Source: Pseudoxanthomonas sacheonensis | GTDB taxonomy: Bacteria; Pseudomonadota; Gammaproteobacteria; Xanthomonadales; Xanthomonadaceae | DNA: 64,000 nucleotides | Direction of reading: 5' to 3' | NCBI RefSeq assembly: GCF_010093305.1 | Contig: NZ_PDWS01000019.1 | Location: 31,927 to 95,926 of the forward strand | Shown: piece by piece, positions 1 to 10,387 of the stretch | Position numbering within the stretch: position 1 is the first letter of the stretch | How the letters are laid out: the number at the start of each line of letters is the position of its first letter | Position numbers and translations under genes: made by a program | The notes under the pieces: model-generated | Databases searched by the model: none | What the model was told of the DNA's origin: nothing | What the model saw: only the letters and a program-made list of their open reading frames with translations

Positions 1-936
1 CTGAAGGATCTGTGGCCAAGCGACGAAGAGATCGATGCGGCGGTCGCTGCGTCGGTGAAGCCGGAGCAGTTCCGCAGCGTGTACAACCCGATGTTCGCAG
101 TGCGTGTGGAGCATGGCCCCAAAGTCGAACCGCTCTACGACTGGCGGCCGCAGAGCACCTACATCCGCCGCCCGCCGTACTGGGAAGGGGCACTGGCCGG
201 CGAACGCACGCTGCGCGGCATGCGTCCGCTGGCGGTGCTGCCCGACAACATCACCACCGACCATCTGTCGCCCTCCAACGCGATCATGCCCGACAGCGCC
301 GCCGGCGAGTACCTCGCGAAGATGGGCGTGCCGGAAGAGGACTTCAATTCTTACGCCACCCACCGCGGCGACCACCTGACGGCGCAGCGCGCGACCTTCG
401 CCAATCCCAAGCTGTTCAATGAAATGGTGCGCAATGCAGACGGCAGCATCAGGCAGGGTTCTCTGGCGCGCGTCGAGCCGGAAGGGAAAGTCATGCGCAT
501 GTGGGAGGCCATCGAAACCTACATGCAGCGCAAGCAGCCGCTGATCGTCATCGCAGGCGCCGATTACGGCCAGGGCTCCTCGAGGGACTGGGCAGCCAAG
601 GGCGTGCGTCTGGCCGGTGTGGAGGCGATCGCCGCCGAAGGTTTCGAGCGCATCCACCGCACCAACCTGATCGGCATGGGCGTGCTGCCGCTGGAGTTCA
701 AACCGGGTACCGACCGCAACACGCTGGGCATCGACGGCACCGAGACTTTCGACGTGATCGGCGGACTCGCACCGCGTAGCGAGCTGACGCTGGCCGTCCA
801 TCGCCGCAATGGCGAGCGCGTAGAGGTCCCGGTTATCTGCCGACTGGACAGCGATGAGGAAGTATCGATCTACGAAGCCGGCGGCGTACTGCAACGCTTC
901 GCGCAGGATTTTCTTGAATCCACAAAGGCAGCATGA
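1..936 (+). CDS. acnD: 2-methylisocitrate dehydratase AcnD (Fe/S-dependent), C-terminal part
   Basis: This is the 3' end of an aconitase-superfamily gene. The reading frame is open from the first base, so the 5' part lies outside the window. The 311 residues visible cover the end of the catalytic region and the swivel domain, with the aconitase motif DYGQGSSRDWAAKGVRL and the following EGFERIHRTNLIGMGVLPLEF stretch. The call AcnD rather than AcnA rests mainly on the prpF gene 165 bp downstream. In the AcnD/PrpF form of the methylcitrate cycle, AcnD dehydrates 2-methylcitrate and PrpF is needed for the pathway to work. The [4Fe-4S] cysteines would lie upstream of the window and cannot be checked. 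The stop codon is followed at once by a palindromic repeat. Confidence 0.9.
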   Translation: MKDLWPSDEEIDAAVAASVKPEQFRSVYNPMFAVRVEHGPKVEPLYDWRPQSTYIRRPPYWEGALAGERTLRGMRPLAVLPDNITTDHLSPSNAIMPDSAAGEYLAKMGVPEEDFNSYATHRGDHLTAQRATFANPKLFNEMVRNADGSIRQGSLARVEPEGKVMRMWEAIETYMQRKQPLIVIAGADYGQGSSRDWAAKGVRLAGVEAIAAEGFERIHRTNLIGMGVLPLEFKPGTDRNTLGIDGTETFDVIGGLAPRSELTLAVHRRNGERVEVPVICRLDSDEEVSIYEAGGVLQRFAQDFLESTKAA

Positions 937-939
937 ACA

Positions 940-1072
940 ACCCTTCTCCCGCTTGCGGGAGAAGGTACCCGAAGAGCCTGCCCCGTACTCGATACGGGGG
1001 CGGACGAGGGTTCGGCTCATCGCGAACCGCGCCCTCACCCTTGTCCCTCTCCCGTGAACGGGAGAGGGGTTA
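940..1072. repeat. Palindromic repeat, 'CTCTCCC' family, copy 1
   Basis: The acnD-prpF gap is almost filled by an imperfect palindrome. It has a hairpin at each end (CTTCTCCC...GGGAGAAG on the left, CCTCTCCC...GGGAGAGG on the right) around a core holding GAGCCTGCCCCGTACTCGAT. The same arms and core, in reverse orientation, lie inside folC at 30368-30509. Related arms occur at 58983-59183. Confidence 0.8.
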
Positions 1073-1101
1073 AAACGAATTCATTGAGCAGGTCGATTCC
1101 C

Positions 1102-2295
1102 ATGCCGCATCCACCGCAAATCCGCATTCCCGCCACCTACATGCGCGGCGGCACCAGCAAGGGCGTGTTCTTCCGCCTGCAGGACCTGCCCGCGGTGGCG
1201 CAGGTTCCGGGCAAGGCGCGCGATGCGTTGCTGTTGCGGGTGATCGGCTCGCCCGATCCCTACGGCAAACACACCGACGGCATGGGCGGCGCCACGTCCA
1301 GCACCAGCAAGGTGGTGATCATCGCGCCGGCTTCGCAGCCCGATCACGACGTCGATTACTTGTACGGGCAGGTTCCGCTCAACGACAGCTTCATCGATTG
1401 GAGCGGCAACTGCGGCAACCTGTCTTCGGCGGTCGGTCCGTTCGCCATTTCCAATGGCTTTATCGATCCTGCGCGCGTTCCGCGCGACGGCATCTGCACC
1501 GTGCGCATCTGGCAGGCGAACATCGGCAAGACTATCATCGCGCATGTGCCGGTCAGCGATGGCCAGGTGCAGGAGACCGGGGATTTCGAACTGGACGGCG
1601 TGACTTTCCCCGCCGCCGAAATCCAGCTGGAGTTTCTCGATCCCGCCGATGAAGGCGATGGCGAAGGCGGCGGCGCCATGTTCCCCACCGGCAATCTTGT
1701 CGATGAACTCCAGGTGCCGGGCGTGGGTACGTTCAGGACCACCATGATCAATGCCGGCGTGCCCACGATTTTCGTCGATGCCACCGCACTGGGTTACGAC
1801 GGCACCGAACTGCAGGGCGCGATCAACGAAGACAAGGCGGCGCTGGCCAAACTGGAAGCCATTCGCGCGCATGGTGCCGTGCGCATGGGGCTGATCGACG
1901 ATGTCGCCCAGGCTGCGGCACGCCCGCTGACGCCGAAGATCGCCTTCGTCGCGCCGCCGAAGGACTACGTCTCTTCCAGCGGCAAGCCGGTGCATGCGGC
2001 CGACATCGACTTGCTGGCCCGCGCCATCTCCATGGGCAAACTGCACCACGCGATGATGGGCACCGCTTCGGTCGCCATCGCTTCGGCCGCGGCGGTGCCG
2101 GGCACGCTGGTCAACGCGGCCGCGGGCGGCGGCACTCGCGAAGTCATCGTCTTCGGACATCCCTCCGGCACCCTGCGCGTGGGCGCCGAAGCGAAACAGG
2201 CCGAGGGCCAGTGGACAGTGGCCAAAGCCATCATGAGCCGCAGCGCGCGAGTGCTGATGGAAGGCGCGGTGCGCGTACCAGGCGACGTCCTGTAG
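1102..2295 (+). CDS. prpF: 2-methylaconitate isomerase PrpF
   Basis: A 397-residue protein matching the PrpF family (about 396 residues) in full. It opens with the characteristic PATYMRGGTSKGVFFR segment and contains GNCGNLSSAVGPF and GGTREVIVFGHPSG, typical of this diaminopimelate-epimerase-like fold. PrpF isomerises 2-methylaconitate and is required when AcnD, rather than PrpD, dehydrates 2-methylcitrate. The ATG at 1102 is chosen because the family's N-terminus begins a few residues later; an upstream in-frame start at 1054 would add 16 residues encoded by a palindromic repeat. It is transcribed with acnD. Its TAG stop is formed by the first bases of another palindrome (2292-2382). Confidence 0.93.
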   Translation: MPHPPQIRIPATYMRGGTSKGVFFRLQDLPAVAQVPGKARDALLLRVIGSPDPYGKHTDGMGGATSSTSKVVIIAPASQPDHDVDYLYGQVPLNDSFIDWSGNCGNLSSAVGPFAISNGFIDPARVPRDGICTVRIWQANIGKTIIAHVPVSDGQVQETGDFELDGVTFPAAEIQLEFLDPADEGDGEGGGAMFPTGNLVDELQVPGVGTFRTTMINAGVPTIFVDATALGYDGTELQGAINEDKAALAKLEAIRAHGAVRMGLIDDVAQAAARPLTPKIAFVAPPKDYVSSSGKPVHAADIDLLARAISMGKLHHAMMGTASVAIASAAAVPGTLVNAAAGGGTREVIVFGHPSGTLRVGAEAKQAEGQWTVAKAIMSRSARVLMEGAVRVPGDVL

Positions 2296-2382
2296 GGTCG
2301 AGCTTGCCCGGCTGCTGTTCGCTCCGCTGAGCCCCTCCCACCCAATCCCAAAGACAAGAGCAGCGGGCAAGCTCGGCCCTAC
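2292..2382. repeat. GTAG-headed palindrome, 'TCGAGCTTGCCCGGCTGCT' family, copy 1
   Basis: Inverted repeat with arms of about 24 bp (GTAGGGTCGAGCTTGCCCGG left, the complement of GTAGGGCCGAGCTTGCCCGC right) around a 40-bp loop. The initial GTAG contains the TAG stop codon of prpF (2293-2295). A second copy lies at 43503-43569. Confidence 0.85.
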
Positions 2383-2503
2383 AGGGTTGCGTGGCCGCAT
2401 TTGTGACCCTCATAACGGACGTGCCGTCGCGGGTCTGCAACCCTCTACGCGGGGAATTTTCGTAATGACGAGGGCGCCGCTTGGCCGGGCGCAAGGGGAG
2501 TCG

Positions 2504-3037
2504 ATGGACGCCGCAGAACTGTATTTCAAGACCGATGCCGGCAAGCAGGAGATCCTGGATCGCGGGCGCAAACTGCCCGCGGCGATGCGCTCGCTGCTGC
2601 TGATGGTCGACGGTCAGCGCGACCATGCGCAATTGCGCGAGCTGATGGCGGGCTTGCATGCGCCAGATAACGCGCTGGAACAACTGCTGGTCATGGGTCT
2701 GGTCAGGCGCCAGGAGCCGGCGTCGCCGACACGGGCAGTTACGGCGCCGCCGGCATCATCCCTATCGCCGCCAGCGCCGCCAGCCCCATTGCCGGGGGAA
2801 GTGAAGTTGCCTGCGGATTTCGGCCGCTACCGCAGCCTCTATGAAATCGTCACCGACACCGTGCGCAGGCACATCGGCCTGAAGGGTTATTTCCTGCAGC
2901 TCAAAATCGAGAAATGCGCCGACGTGGACGCACTGCTGGCGTTGCTGCCGGAAATCGCCACGGCGCTGACCAAGGCCAAGGACCATACCTTCGCCAGCGA
3001 ATGGCTGGCGCGCACGCGCGCGGAAATACAGGCCTGA
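2504..3037 (+). CDS. Conserved hypothetical protein, 177 residues
   Basis: I do not recognise a named family. The protein has an N-terminal part (residues 1-70) predicted to be helical, a Pro/Ala-rich linker at about 75-105, and a C-terminal helical part (110-177) with GYFLQLKIEKCADVDALLAL. It has no signal peptide or membrane segment and is probably cytoplasmic. The ATG at 2504 is preferred over in-frame starts at 2387 and 2465 because AGGGGAG lies just upstream and the extra residues look non-coding. It follows prpF after a palindrome, so it probably has its own promoter. A regulatory or adaptor role is possible, but the sequence gives no specific support. Confidence 0.7.
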   Translation: MDAAELYFKTDAGKQEILDRGRKLPAAMRSLLLMVDGQRDHAQLRELMAGLHAPDNALEQLLVMGLVRRQEPASPTRAVTAPPASSLSPPAPPAPLPGEVKLPADFGRYRSLYEIVTDTVRRHIGLKGYFLQLKIEKCADVDALLALLPEIATALTKAKDHTFASEWLARTRAEIQA

Positions 3038-3073
3038 GCAGGGCATGGCTGCGCGCCATGCCCCGTCTTCGTC

Positions 3074-3682
3074 TTAAAGGCCTTCGGCCGCCATCGCGGC
3101 AGCGACGCTCTCATCGGCACGCATGCGGTCGAAGAAGCGTTCCAGGTTGTCCAGTCCCGAAAGGTCGACCTGCGTGGCCCTGGCCCAGCGCAAGGTAACG
3201 AACAGGTAGGGATCGGCGATGGAACGGGCGCCGGTCAACCAGTCCTTGCCGGCCAGCTGCGCGTCCAGACGCTCGAACAAGCCACGCAGTTTCCGGCGCG
3301 CGTTGTCCTTGCTCTTTTCGATCATCGCCTCGTCGCCCAGGAATCGCGTAGACCCGAATATCGGGTGGAATGCGGGATGCACATCGGCGTTGAGGAAAGC
3401 CAGCCAGCGGTTGATCTCGGCGCGGCTTTTCGGCGTGCCATCGCCGCCCAGGCCCGATTCGGGGAAAGCGTCCGCCAGGAAATTCAGGATCGCCGCGTTC
3501 TGGGTCAAGGTCCAGCCATCGACTTCCAGCACCGGCACGGCGCCGGCGGGATTGAGCGCCAGATACTCGGGCGTCTTCATGCCCGCCGCATCCATGACTT
3601 GCAAGTCGAACGGCTTGCCGATCCAGCGCAGCGCGATGTGGTCCGACAGCGAACAGGCGCCGGGTTTGGTGTACAGCTTCAT
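3074..3682 (-). CDS. Glutathione S-transferase, beta class
   Basis: A 202-residue GST with the beta-class N-terminus MKLYTKPGACSLS, including Cys10, which in bacterial beta-class enzymes forms a mixed disulfide with glutathione. The cis-Pro motif is in NPAGAVPVLEVDG, followed by the ENAAIL-like QNAAILNFLAD stretch of the thioredoxin-fold domain. The remainder is the all-helical C-terminal domain (DWLTGARSIADPYLF). The enzyme would conjugate or reduce electrophiles and peroxides in the cytoplasm. The start at 3682 has GGAG nine bases upstream and gives the family's N-terminus; an in-frame start at 3697 is less likely. It is convergent with the gene ending at 3037. Confidence 0.9.
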   Translation of the reverse strand: MKLYTKPGACSLSDHIALRWIGKPFDLQVMDAAGMKTPEYLALNPAGAVPVLEVDGWTLTQNAAILNFLADAFPESGLGGDGTPKSRAEINRWLAFLNADVHPAFHPIFGSTRFLGDEAMIEKSKDNARRKLRGLFERLDAQLAGKDWLTGARSIADPYLFVTLRWARATQVDLSGLDNLERFFDRMRADESVAAAMAAEGL

Positions 3683-3781
3683 GCGCGACATCTCCAAAGA
3701 AAACGGGCGGGGAATATTCCCAGCCCGTTCGCATATTGTCGATGCGGCGAAAGTTAAGCCTCCGTTGCGCAGCCTTTTCTA

Positions 3782-4237
3782 CTACGACTTCGGTTTCAGC
3801 TTCTGCACGCGCAGGAAGGTGTGATCGCCGATGGTGGCCACCTGGTAGGCGTTGCGCCAGCTCGGGCTGGCGATGTTGTGCGCCATGAAGTGGCTGGCGC
3901 CTGGGACGATCTCCTTGCGCTGGCCGGGCGGCAAGGCCCAGTTGCGTTCGGCACCCAGGGCGACGTTGATCGATTTGGCCCACGCGTCCGAATTCTGCAG
4001 GCGTGTGCCGGGCGCCACCAGGGTGGGGGCGAACTGTTTGCGGGCGGTGACCACTTCGCACATCGAATCGCCCCACAGGCCGCTGTCCAGGCGGCGCAGG
4101 GCCACCTCGGCCACGGCCTGCTGGCCGCGCAGGGTCTGGTCGCGGGCTTCCAGGTAAACGGTGGTGCTGAGGCAGAGCGAGTCTGCGGCGGGCTGCGGCA
4201 ACATGTGCGACAGCCAGAGAATCCAAGCCAACTTCAT
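3782..4237 (-). CDS. Cell wall hydrolase, SleB-like (Hydrolase_2 family)
   Basis: A 151-residue protein with a short hydrophobic N-terminus and a SleB/Hydrolase_2 domain. The LCLSTTVYLEARDQ segment carries the conserved glutamate (YLEAR) taken as catalytic in this lytic transglycosylase-like fold. The usual AVAEVALRR, SHFMAHN and VATIGDHTFLR segments follow. Family members cleave peptidoglycan glycan strands. In non-sporulating Gram-negatives they are thought to act in periplasmic wall remodelling. The gene is a single unit. Confidence 0.85.
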   Translation of the reverse strand: MKLAWILWLSHMLPQPAADSLCLSTTVYLEARDQTLRGQQAVAEVALRRLDSGLWGDSMCEVVTARKQFAPTLVAPGTRLQNSDAWAKSINVALGAERNWALPPGQRKEIVPGASHFMAHNIASPSWRNAYQVATIGDHTFLRVQKLKPKS

Positions 4238-4547
4238 TGAAACGAACTCCTTGCTCCGTCTTGGCAGCGTCCGCGCGCCCTTCCTCAGGAAAGGAGCGTT
4301 GGGTAGACACGGCGTCAGGGCGTCATGGGGAGGCAGCTACTCCGACGAGCTGCCCGAGGCCGGCCAGAAGGTGCGATCAGGGCCGGGGTGGCTCGCCAGT
4401 TGGAACGGGGGCGGGCCGAAAAAGTTGGCGCAAGGTAAGGGCCCAACCCCCAACCCCGCCTGAACCCCGAAGCTTGACAATCGGGCTAAGTGCTTGATTG
4501 GAAATGGAGTCTTTACTCTGGAGCGGCTGGTGCAAAGCGCCGCCGGG
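4238..4547. other. Intergenic region with no recognised gene
   Basis: About 310 bp between the start of the SleB-like gene and the palindrome at the end of fadH. Open frames here are short or lack a family resemblance. It must hold the promoter of the minus-strand hydrolase gene. A TTGACA-like string near 4475 is on the plus strand and has no gene to serve. I see nothing else in it. Confidence 0.5.
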
Positions 4548-6777
<2,230 letters not shown>

Positions 6778-6790
6778 TCAAGATCAAGAG

Positions 6791-6829
6791 CAAATCCCCC
6801 TCGATCCCCCTTTTTCAAAGGGGAGGCCG
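6791..6829. repeat. Short palindromic repeat (CCCCCTTTTTCAAAGGGG)
   Basis: Imperfect inverted repeat AAATCCCCCTCGATCCCCC followed by TTTTTCAAAGGGGAGGCC, between the minus-strand genes fadH and the YczE-like gene. Similar strings are common in Xanthomonadales intergenic DNA. Only one copy was seen here. Confidence 0.6.
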
Positions 6830-6846
6830 GAAAGAGTCGTTCAGCT

Positions 6847-7479
6847 CTATGGCGCAGCTTCGGTGATGATGTTGGCAGCCAGCACCCGTGGCCTGGGCGC
6901 GAACCGGCGCATCGTCACCGCGCACATCGGGCCGATGGAAAGCGCGAAGACCAGCGTTCCCCAGCCCGCATCGCCGCCCATCGACCAGCCCGCCAGCAGC
7001 ACGGAGGCTTCGATCAGCGTCCGCACCAGGCCAATCGGCCATCCGGTGCGGCGATGCAGGCCGGTCATCAGGCCATCGCGCGGGCCGGGGCCGAAGTTCG
7101 CGCCTATGTACATGCCGGTCGCCAGCGCCAGGATCAGCAATCCGCTGGCGAAGGCGGGCACCTGTTGCCACAGCCCATGGAATTCCGGGAACACCCAGAG
7201 CCCGAACTGCGCGCTGGGGCCGATCAGCAGCACATTCAGCACCGTGCCCAATCCGGGTTTCTGGCGGATCGGAATCCACAGCAAAAGCACGGCCAGGCCG
7301 ATAGCATTGGTCAATGCCCCGAACGACCAGCCGGTCTGTTCCGACAAACCCTGCGTCAATACGTCCCACGGCGCGATGCCCAGGCTGGCGCGCACCATCA
7401 GGCTGATCCCGATTCCATAGAGGAACAAGCCCAGGAGGAGTTGGGCGAAACGGCGTGCGAACAGGGGAGGCAAAGCCAT
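6847..7479 (-). CDS. YczE/YyaS/YitT-type integral membrane protein
   Basis: A 210-residue polytopic membrane protein with about five hydrophobic segments. The YczE-type features are YGIGISLMVRASLGIAPWDV near the N-terminus and the internally related MYIGANFGPGPRDGLMTGLH later, the two glycine-rich half-repeats of this family. The transport or other role of the family is not established in general. The gene is transcribed alone or with the LysE-like gene upstream on the same strand, 114 bp away. Confidence 0.8.
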   Translation of the reverse strand: MALPPLFARRFAQLLLGLFLYGIGISLMVRASLGIAPWDVLTQGLSEQTGWSFGALTNAIGLAVLLLWIPIRQKPGLGTVLNVLLIGPSAQFGLWVFPEFHGLWQQVPAFASGLLILALATGMYIGANFGPGPRDGLMTGLHRRTGWPIGLVRTLIEASVLLAGWSMGGDAGWGTLVFALSIGPMCAVTMRRFAPRPRVLAANIITEAAP

Positions 7480-7593
7480 GCGTGCGATTCCAGTGCGGAG
7501 AACGATTCTATCGGCCGCATGCAGCGCATGCCTGCGACGCTCAGTTCCAGCCGGCGGTGCGTTTCGCGCATGCCGGTGCCCGCGCCGTGCCGC

Positions 7594-8235
7594 TCAGACC
7601 GCGTGATTGTTGCGCAGACGCAGTAAGCCGGCGCCGAGGACGACGAACATCGCTCCGGACAGGCGGTTGAATTGCCGCGCACGCGCGGCACTGGCGAACC
7701 AGTGGCCCATGCCGCGTACCAGCCCGGCATAGCAAAGATGCGACACCACCGTGCAGGCCGCGAAGGTCAGCGTCAGCATCAGGAACTGGCGCATCGCCGG
7801 CACTTCGCTGCTCATGAACTGCGGAAGCAGCGCGGTGAAGAAGAGGATGCTCTTGGGATTGGTCGTTGCCACCAGCAGGCCCTGCAAGAACAATCGTGCA
7901 ATCGGCTGCCCCCTCATCCCCACCGCATTGGGTGCCGCGTCGAAGACGCTGGCCCGACTGCGCCATTGACGTATGCCCAGATAGATCAGGTATACCGCGC
8001 CCGCCAGCTTGAGTGCGCCGAACAGCCACGCGGACGTCTTCAACAGCGCGCCCAGACCCAGCATCGCGGTCGCCGACACCAGAACGACTCCGGCCGCATT
8101 GCCGGCCGAACTGACGAGCGCCCGACGCATGCCCAGCGTCGCTGCATTGGATACCGCCAACAGAACGGCGGGGCCGGGACTGAACGCGGTGACCAGCGAC
8201 AACATGCAAAACAACGACCACGCGGACAGGCTCAT
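7594..8235 (-). CDS. LysE/RhtB family amino-acid exporter
   Basis: A 213-residue inner-membrane protein with six probable transmembrane segments. The family signature is near the N-terminus (SLVTAFSPGPAVLLAVSNA), followed by GMRRALVSSAGNAAG and the TTNPKSILFFTALLPQF segment. Members export amino acids or related metabolites such as homoserine, threonine or lysine; the substrate cannot be read from sequence. It lies 42 bp downstream of the ADH gene on the same strand and could be co-transcribed with it. Confidence 0.9.
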   Translation of the reverse strand: MSLSAWSLFCMLSLVTAFSPGPAVLLAVSNAATLGMRRALVSSAGNAAGVVLVSATAMLGLGALLKTSAWLFGALKLAGAVYLIYLGIRQWRSRASVFDAAPNAVGMRGQPIARLFLQGLLVATTNPKSILFFTALLPQFMSSEVPAMRQFLMLTLTFAACTVVSHLCYAGLVRGMGHWFASAARARQFNRLSGAMFVVLGAGLLRLRNNHAV

Positions 8236-8277
8236 CCGCCGTCTCTCCGGTTATCGAAAGCAAGAGGTCTCATGCGC

Positions 8278-9294
8278 CTACCAGCCCGCCAGCACCAGCT
8301 TGCCTATGGTCGTTCCCGATTCCAACCGGCGATGCGTTTCGCGCAGGTTGGCGGCGTTGATGGCGCCGATGGTTTCGGTGTGCGTGGTGCGCAGTTCGCC
8401 TGCGTCTACCAGGCTCGCCACCCGATTGAGCAGGTGGTGCTGCTCGATCATGTCCCCGGTTTTGAAACGCGCGCGCGCGAACATCATTTCCCAATGGATG
8501 CCGATGCATTTGGCCTTGTAGGGATCGCCTATGTTCAACGGGGCGCTGGGTTCCACGATCAATCCAACGTGTCCCTGTGGCGCAAGGATCCCGCCGATCG
8601 CTTCCCAATAGGGGTTCGGGTCGACCAGATTCAGCACCACGTCGACCTGTTCATGGCCGAGTGCGCTTAATTGCGCGTGCAGCGGTTGCCGATGATCGAT
8701 CACGTGATGGGCGCCCAGCGATTTGCACCAGTCGACGGTTTCTTTGCGCGAAGCCGTGGCGATTACGGTGAAGCCGGCACGCCGCGCCAATTGGATGGCG
8801 ATGGAACCGACACCGCCGGCACCGGCGATGATCAGCAGCGAACGCGTGTTGTTTTCCATGTCGATGGAGAACGGCATGCGGTCGAACAGCAATTCCCATG
8901 CGGTGATGGCGGTCAGCGGCAATGCCGCGGCCTGGGCGAAGTCCAGGGTCGCCGGTTTGCGGCCGACGATGCGTTCGTCGACCAGATGGAACTGCGCATT
9001 GGTGCCCGGGCGGGTGATGTCGCCGGCGTAATAGACCTCGTCGCCGGGTTTGAACAGAGTGACGTTTTCGCCGACCGCTTCGACCACGCCTGCGGCGTCG
9101 TAACCCAGCACCTTCGGCTGCGCTTCCACTTGCGGCTTGGGCGAGCGGACCTTGGTGTCGACGGGATTGACCGAGACCGCTTCGACGCGGACCAGTACAT
9201 CGTGGCCGGCAGCGACGGGTTTCGGCAGTTCGACGTCCTGCAGCGATTCGGGATCGCTGATCGGCAGGTAGCGGGTCAAGGCGATGGCTTTCAT
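8278..9294 (-). CDS. Zinc-type alcohol dehydrogenase/quinone oxidoreductase family protein
   Basis: A 338-residue medium-chain dehydrogenase/reductase. The GroES-like N-terminal half carries NPVDTKVRSP and VLGYDAAGVVEAVGENV. The NAD(P)H-binding half has AGAGGVGSIAIQLARRAG. The paired catalytic zinc ligands of true alcohol dehydrogenases are not evident, so it is nearer the zinc-independent quinone oxidoreductase/YhdH-type subgroup. It probably reduces quinones or enals with NADPH in the cytoplasm. It lies in a run of minus-strand oxidoreductase and transporter genes with an aldo/keto reductase and an MFS gene, 29 bp after the reductase, so the three may form an operon. Confidence 0.88.
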   Translation of the reverse strand: MKAIALTRYLPISDPESLQDVELPKPVAAGHDVLVRVEAVSVNPVDTKVRSPKPQVEAQPKVLGYDAAGVVEAVGENVTLFKPGDEVYYAGDITRPGTNAQFHLVDERIVGRKPATLDFAQAAALPLTAITAWELLFDRMPFSIDMENNTRSLLIIAGAGGVGSIAIQLARRAGFTVIATASRKETVDWCKSLGAHHVIDHRQPLHAQLSALGHEQVDVVLNLVDPNPYWEAIGGILAPQGHVGLIVEPSAPLNIGDPYKAKCIGIHWEMMFARARFKTGDMIEQHHLLNRVASLVDAGELRTTHTETIGAINAANLRETHRRLESGTTIGKLVLAGW

Positions 9295-9323
9295 ATGGGG
9301 GCTCCAGTTTCGGCGTGGGGGTT

Positions 9324-10355
9324 TCAGACCGGGGTCGGGTTGCGTTCGGAGAACTGGCCGCGCCAGTACGGGTAGTAAGGATAGGGCGGGGTGAGCGCGC
9401 TGGCGGCATCCAGCTTGGCCACTTGTTCGGCCGACAGATTCCAGCCGACCGCACCCAGGTTCTGACGAAGTTGCTCTTCGTTGCGAGCGCCGACCAGCAC
9501 GGTGGAAACGGTGGGACGTTGCAGCAGCCAGTTCAAGGCGATTTGCGGAATGGTCTTGCCGGTTTCTTCGGCCACTTCATCCATCGCATCGATGATGCGG
9601 TAAAGACGTTCTTCATCGACGGGCGGCGCGAAATCGGCGGTGTCGTGCAAACGGCTGTTTTCCGGCAGCGGCTGTCCGCGACGGATCTTGCCGGTCAGGC
9701 GCCCCCAGCCCAGCGGGCTCCACACCACCGCGCCCACTCCCTGGTCCTGGCCCAGCGGCATCAGTTCCCATTCGTAGTCGCGGCCTATCAGCGAGTAATA
9801 GGTCTGGTTGGCGACGTAGCGCGAATAACCGCGCTGGTCGGCGATGGCCTGCGACTTCATCAGATGCCAGCCGGAGAAGTTGGATACGCCCAGGTAGCGC
9901 ACCTTGCCCGCACGCACCAGACCATCCAGGGTCGAGAGGGTTTCCTCGACCGGTGTCATCGCATCGAAGGCGTGCAGTTGCAGCAGATCGATGTAGTCGG
10001 TGCCCAGGCGTTGCAGGGCCTTGTCCACGGCTTGCAGCAGATGGAAGCGCGAGCTGCCGGCGTCGTTCGGACCCTCGCCCGCGCGCAAGCCGGTCTTGGT
10101 GGAAAGAATCACTCGATCGCGCCGGCCTTTGATCGCCGCGCCCAGGATGGACTCGGACGCGCCGTCCGAATACACATCGGCGGTGTCGAAGAAATTGAGG
10201 CCTGCTTCCAGGCTGATGTCGATCAATCGCCTGGCTTGCGCGTCGTCGGTATTTCCCCAGGCGCTGAACAACGGCCCCTTGCCACCGAAGGTGCCTGCGC
10301 CGAAGCCCAGTACCGGGACCTTGAAGCCTGAGTTGCCGAGAAAACGGGTTTCCAT
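9324..10355 (-). CDS. Aldo/keto reductase
   Basis: A 343-residue (beta/alpha)8 aldo/keto reductase. METRFLGNSGFKVPVLGFGAG opens the fold. The catalytic Asp/Tyr pair is in LNFFDTADVYSDGASE, the catalytic Lys in VILSTKTGLRAGEG, and the His-containing strand in IDLLQLHAFDA. Such enzymes reduce aldehydes and ketones with NADPH. The ATG at 10355 has AAGGAG six bases upstream; an upstream TTG (10370) overlaps that ribosome-binding site and is rejected. It lies 32 bp after the MFS gene and 29 bp before the ADH gene. Confidence 0.93.
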   Translation of the reverse strand: METRFLGNSGFKVPVLGFGAGTFGGKGPLFSAWGNTDDAQARRLIDISLEAGLNFFDTADVYSDGASESILGAAIKGRRDRVILSTKTGLRAGEGPNDAGSSRFHLLQAVDKALQRLGTDYIDLLQLHAFDAMTPVEETLSTLDGLVRAGKVRYLGVSNFSGWHLMKSQAIADQRGYSRYVANQTYYSLIGRDYEWELMPLGQDQGVGAVVWSPLGWGRLTGKIRRGQPLPENSRLHDTADFAPPVDEERLYRIIDAMDEVAEETGKTIPQIALNWLLQRPTVSTVLVGARNEEQLRQNLGAVGWNLSAEQVAKLDAASALTPPYPYYPYWRGQFSERNPTPV

Positions 10356-10387
10356 GGAGTGCTCCTTCAAAAAAGAAAATCAAACGT

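Noticed and set aside
4470..4500. A TTGACA-like string as a promoter on the plus strand.
   Set aside because: No gene follows on that strand and no matching -10 at proper distance.
7541..7590. A stretch coding (minus strand) RETHRRLE, like the C-terminal RETHRRLE of the ADH protein at 8320-8350, suggesting a remnant of a duplicated ADH gene.
   Set aside because: Only about 26 bp match with 3 differences and nothing beyond it aligns. It may be a tiny duplication or chance; too short to call a pseudogene.
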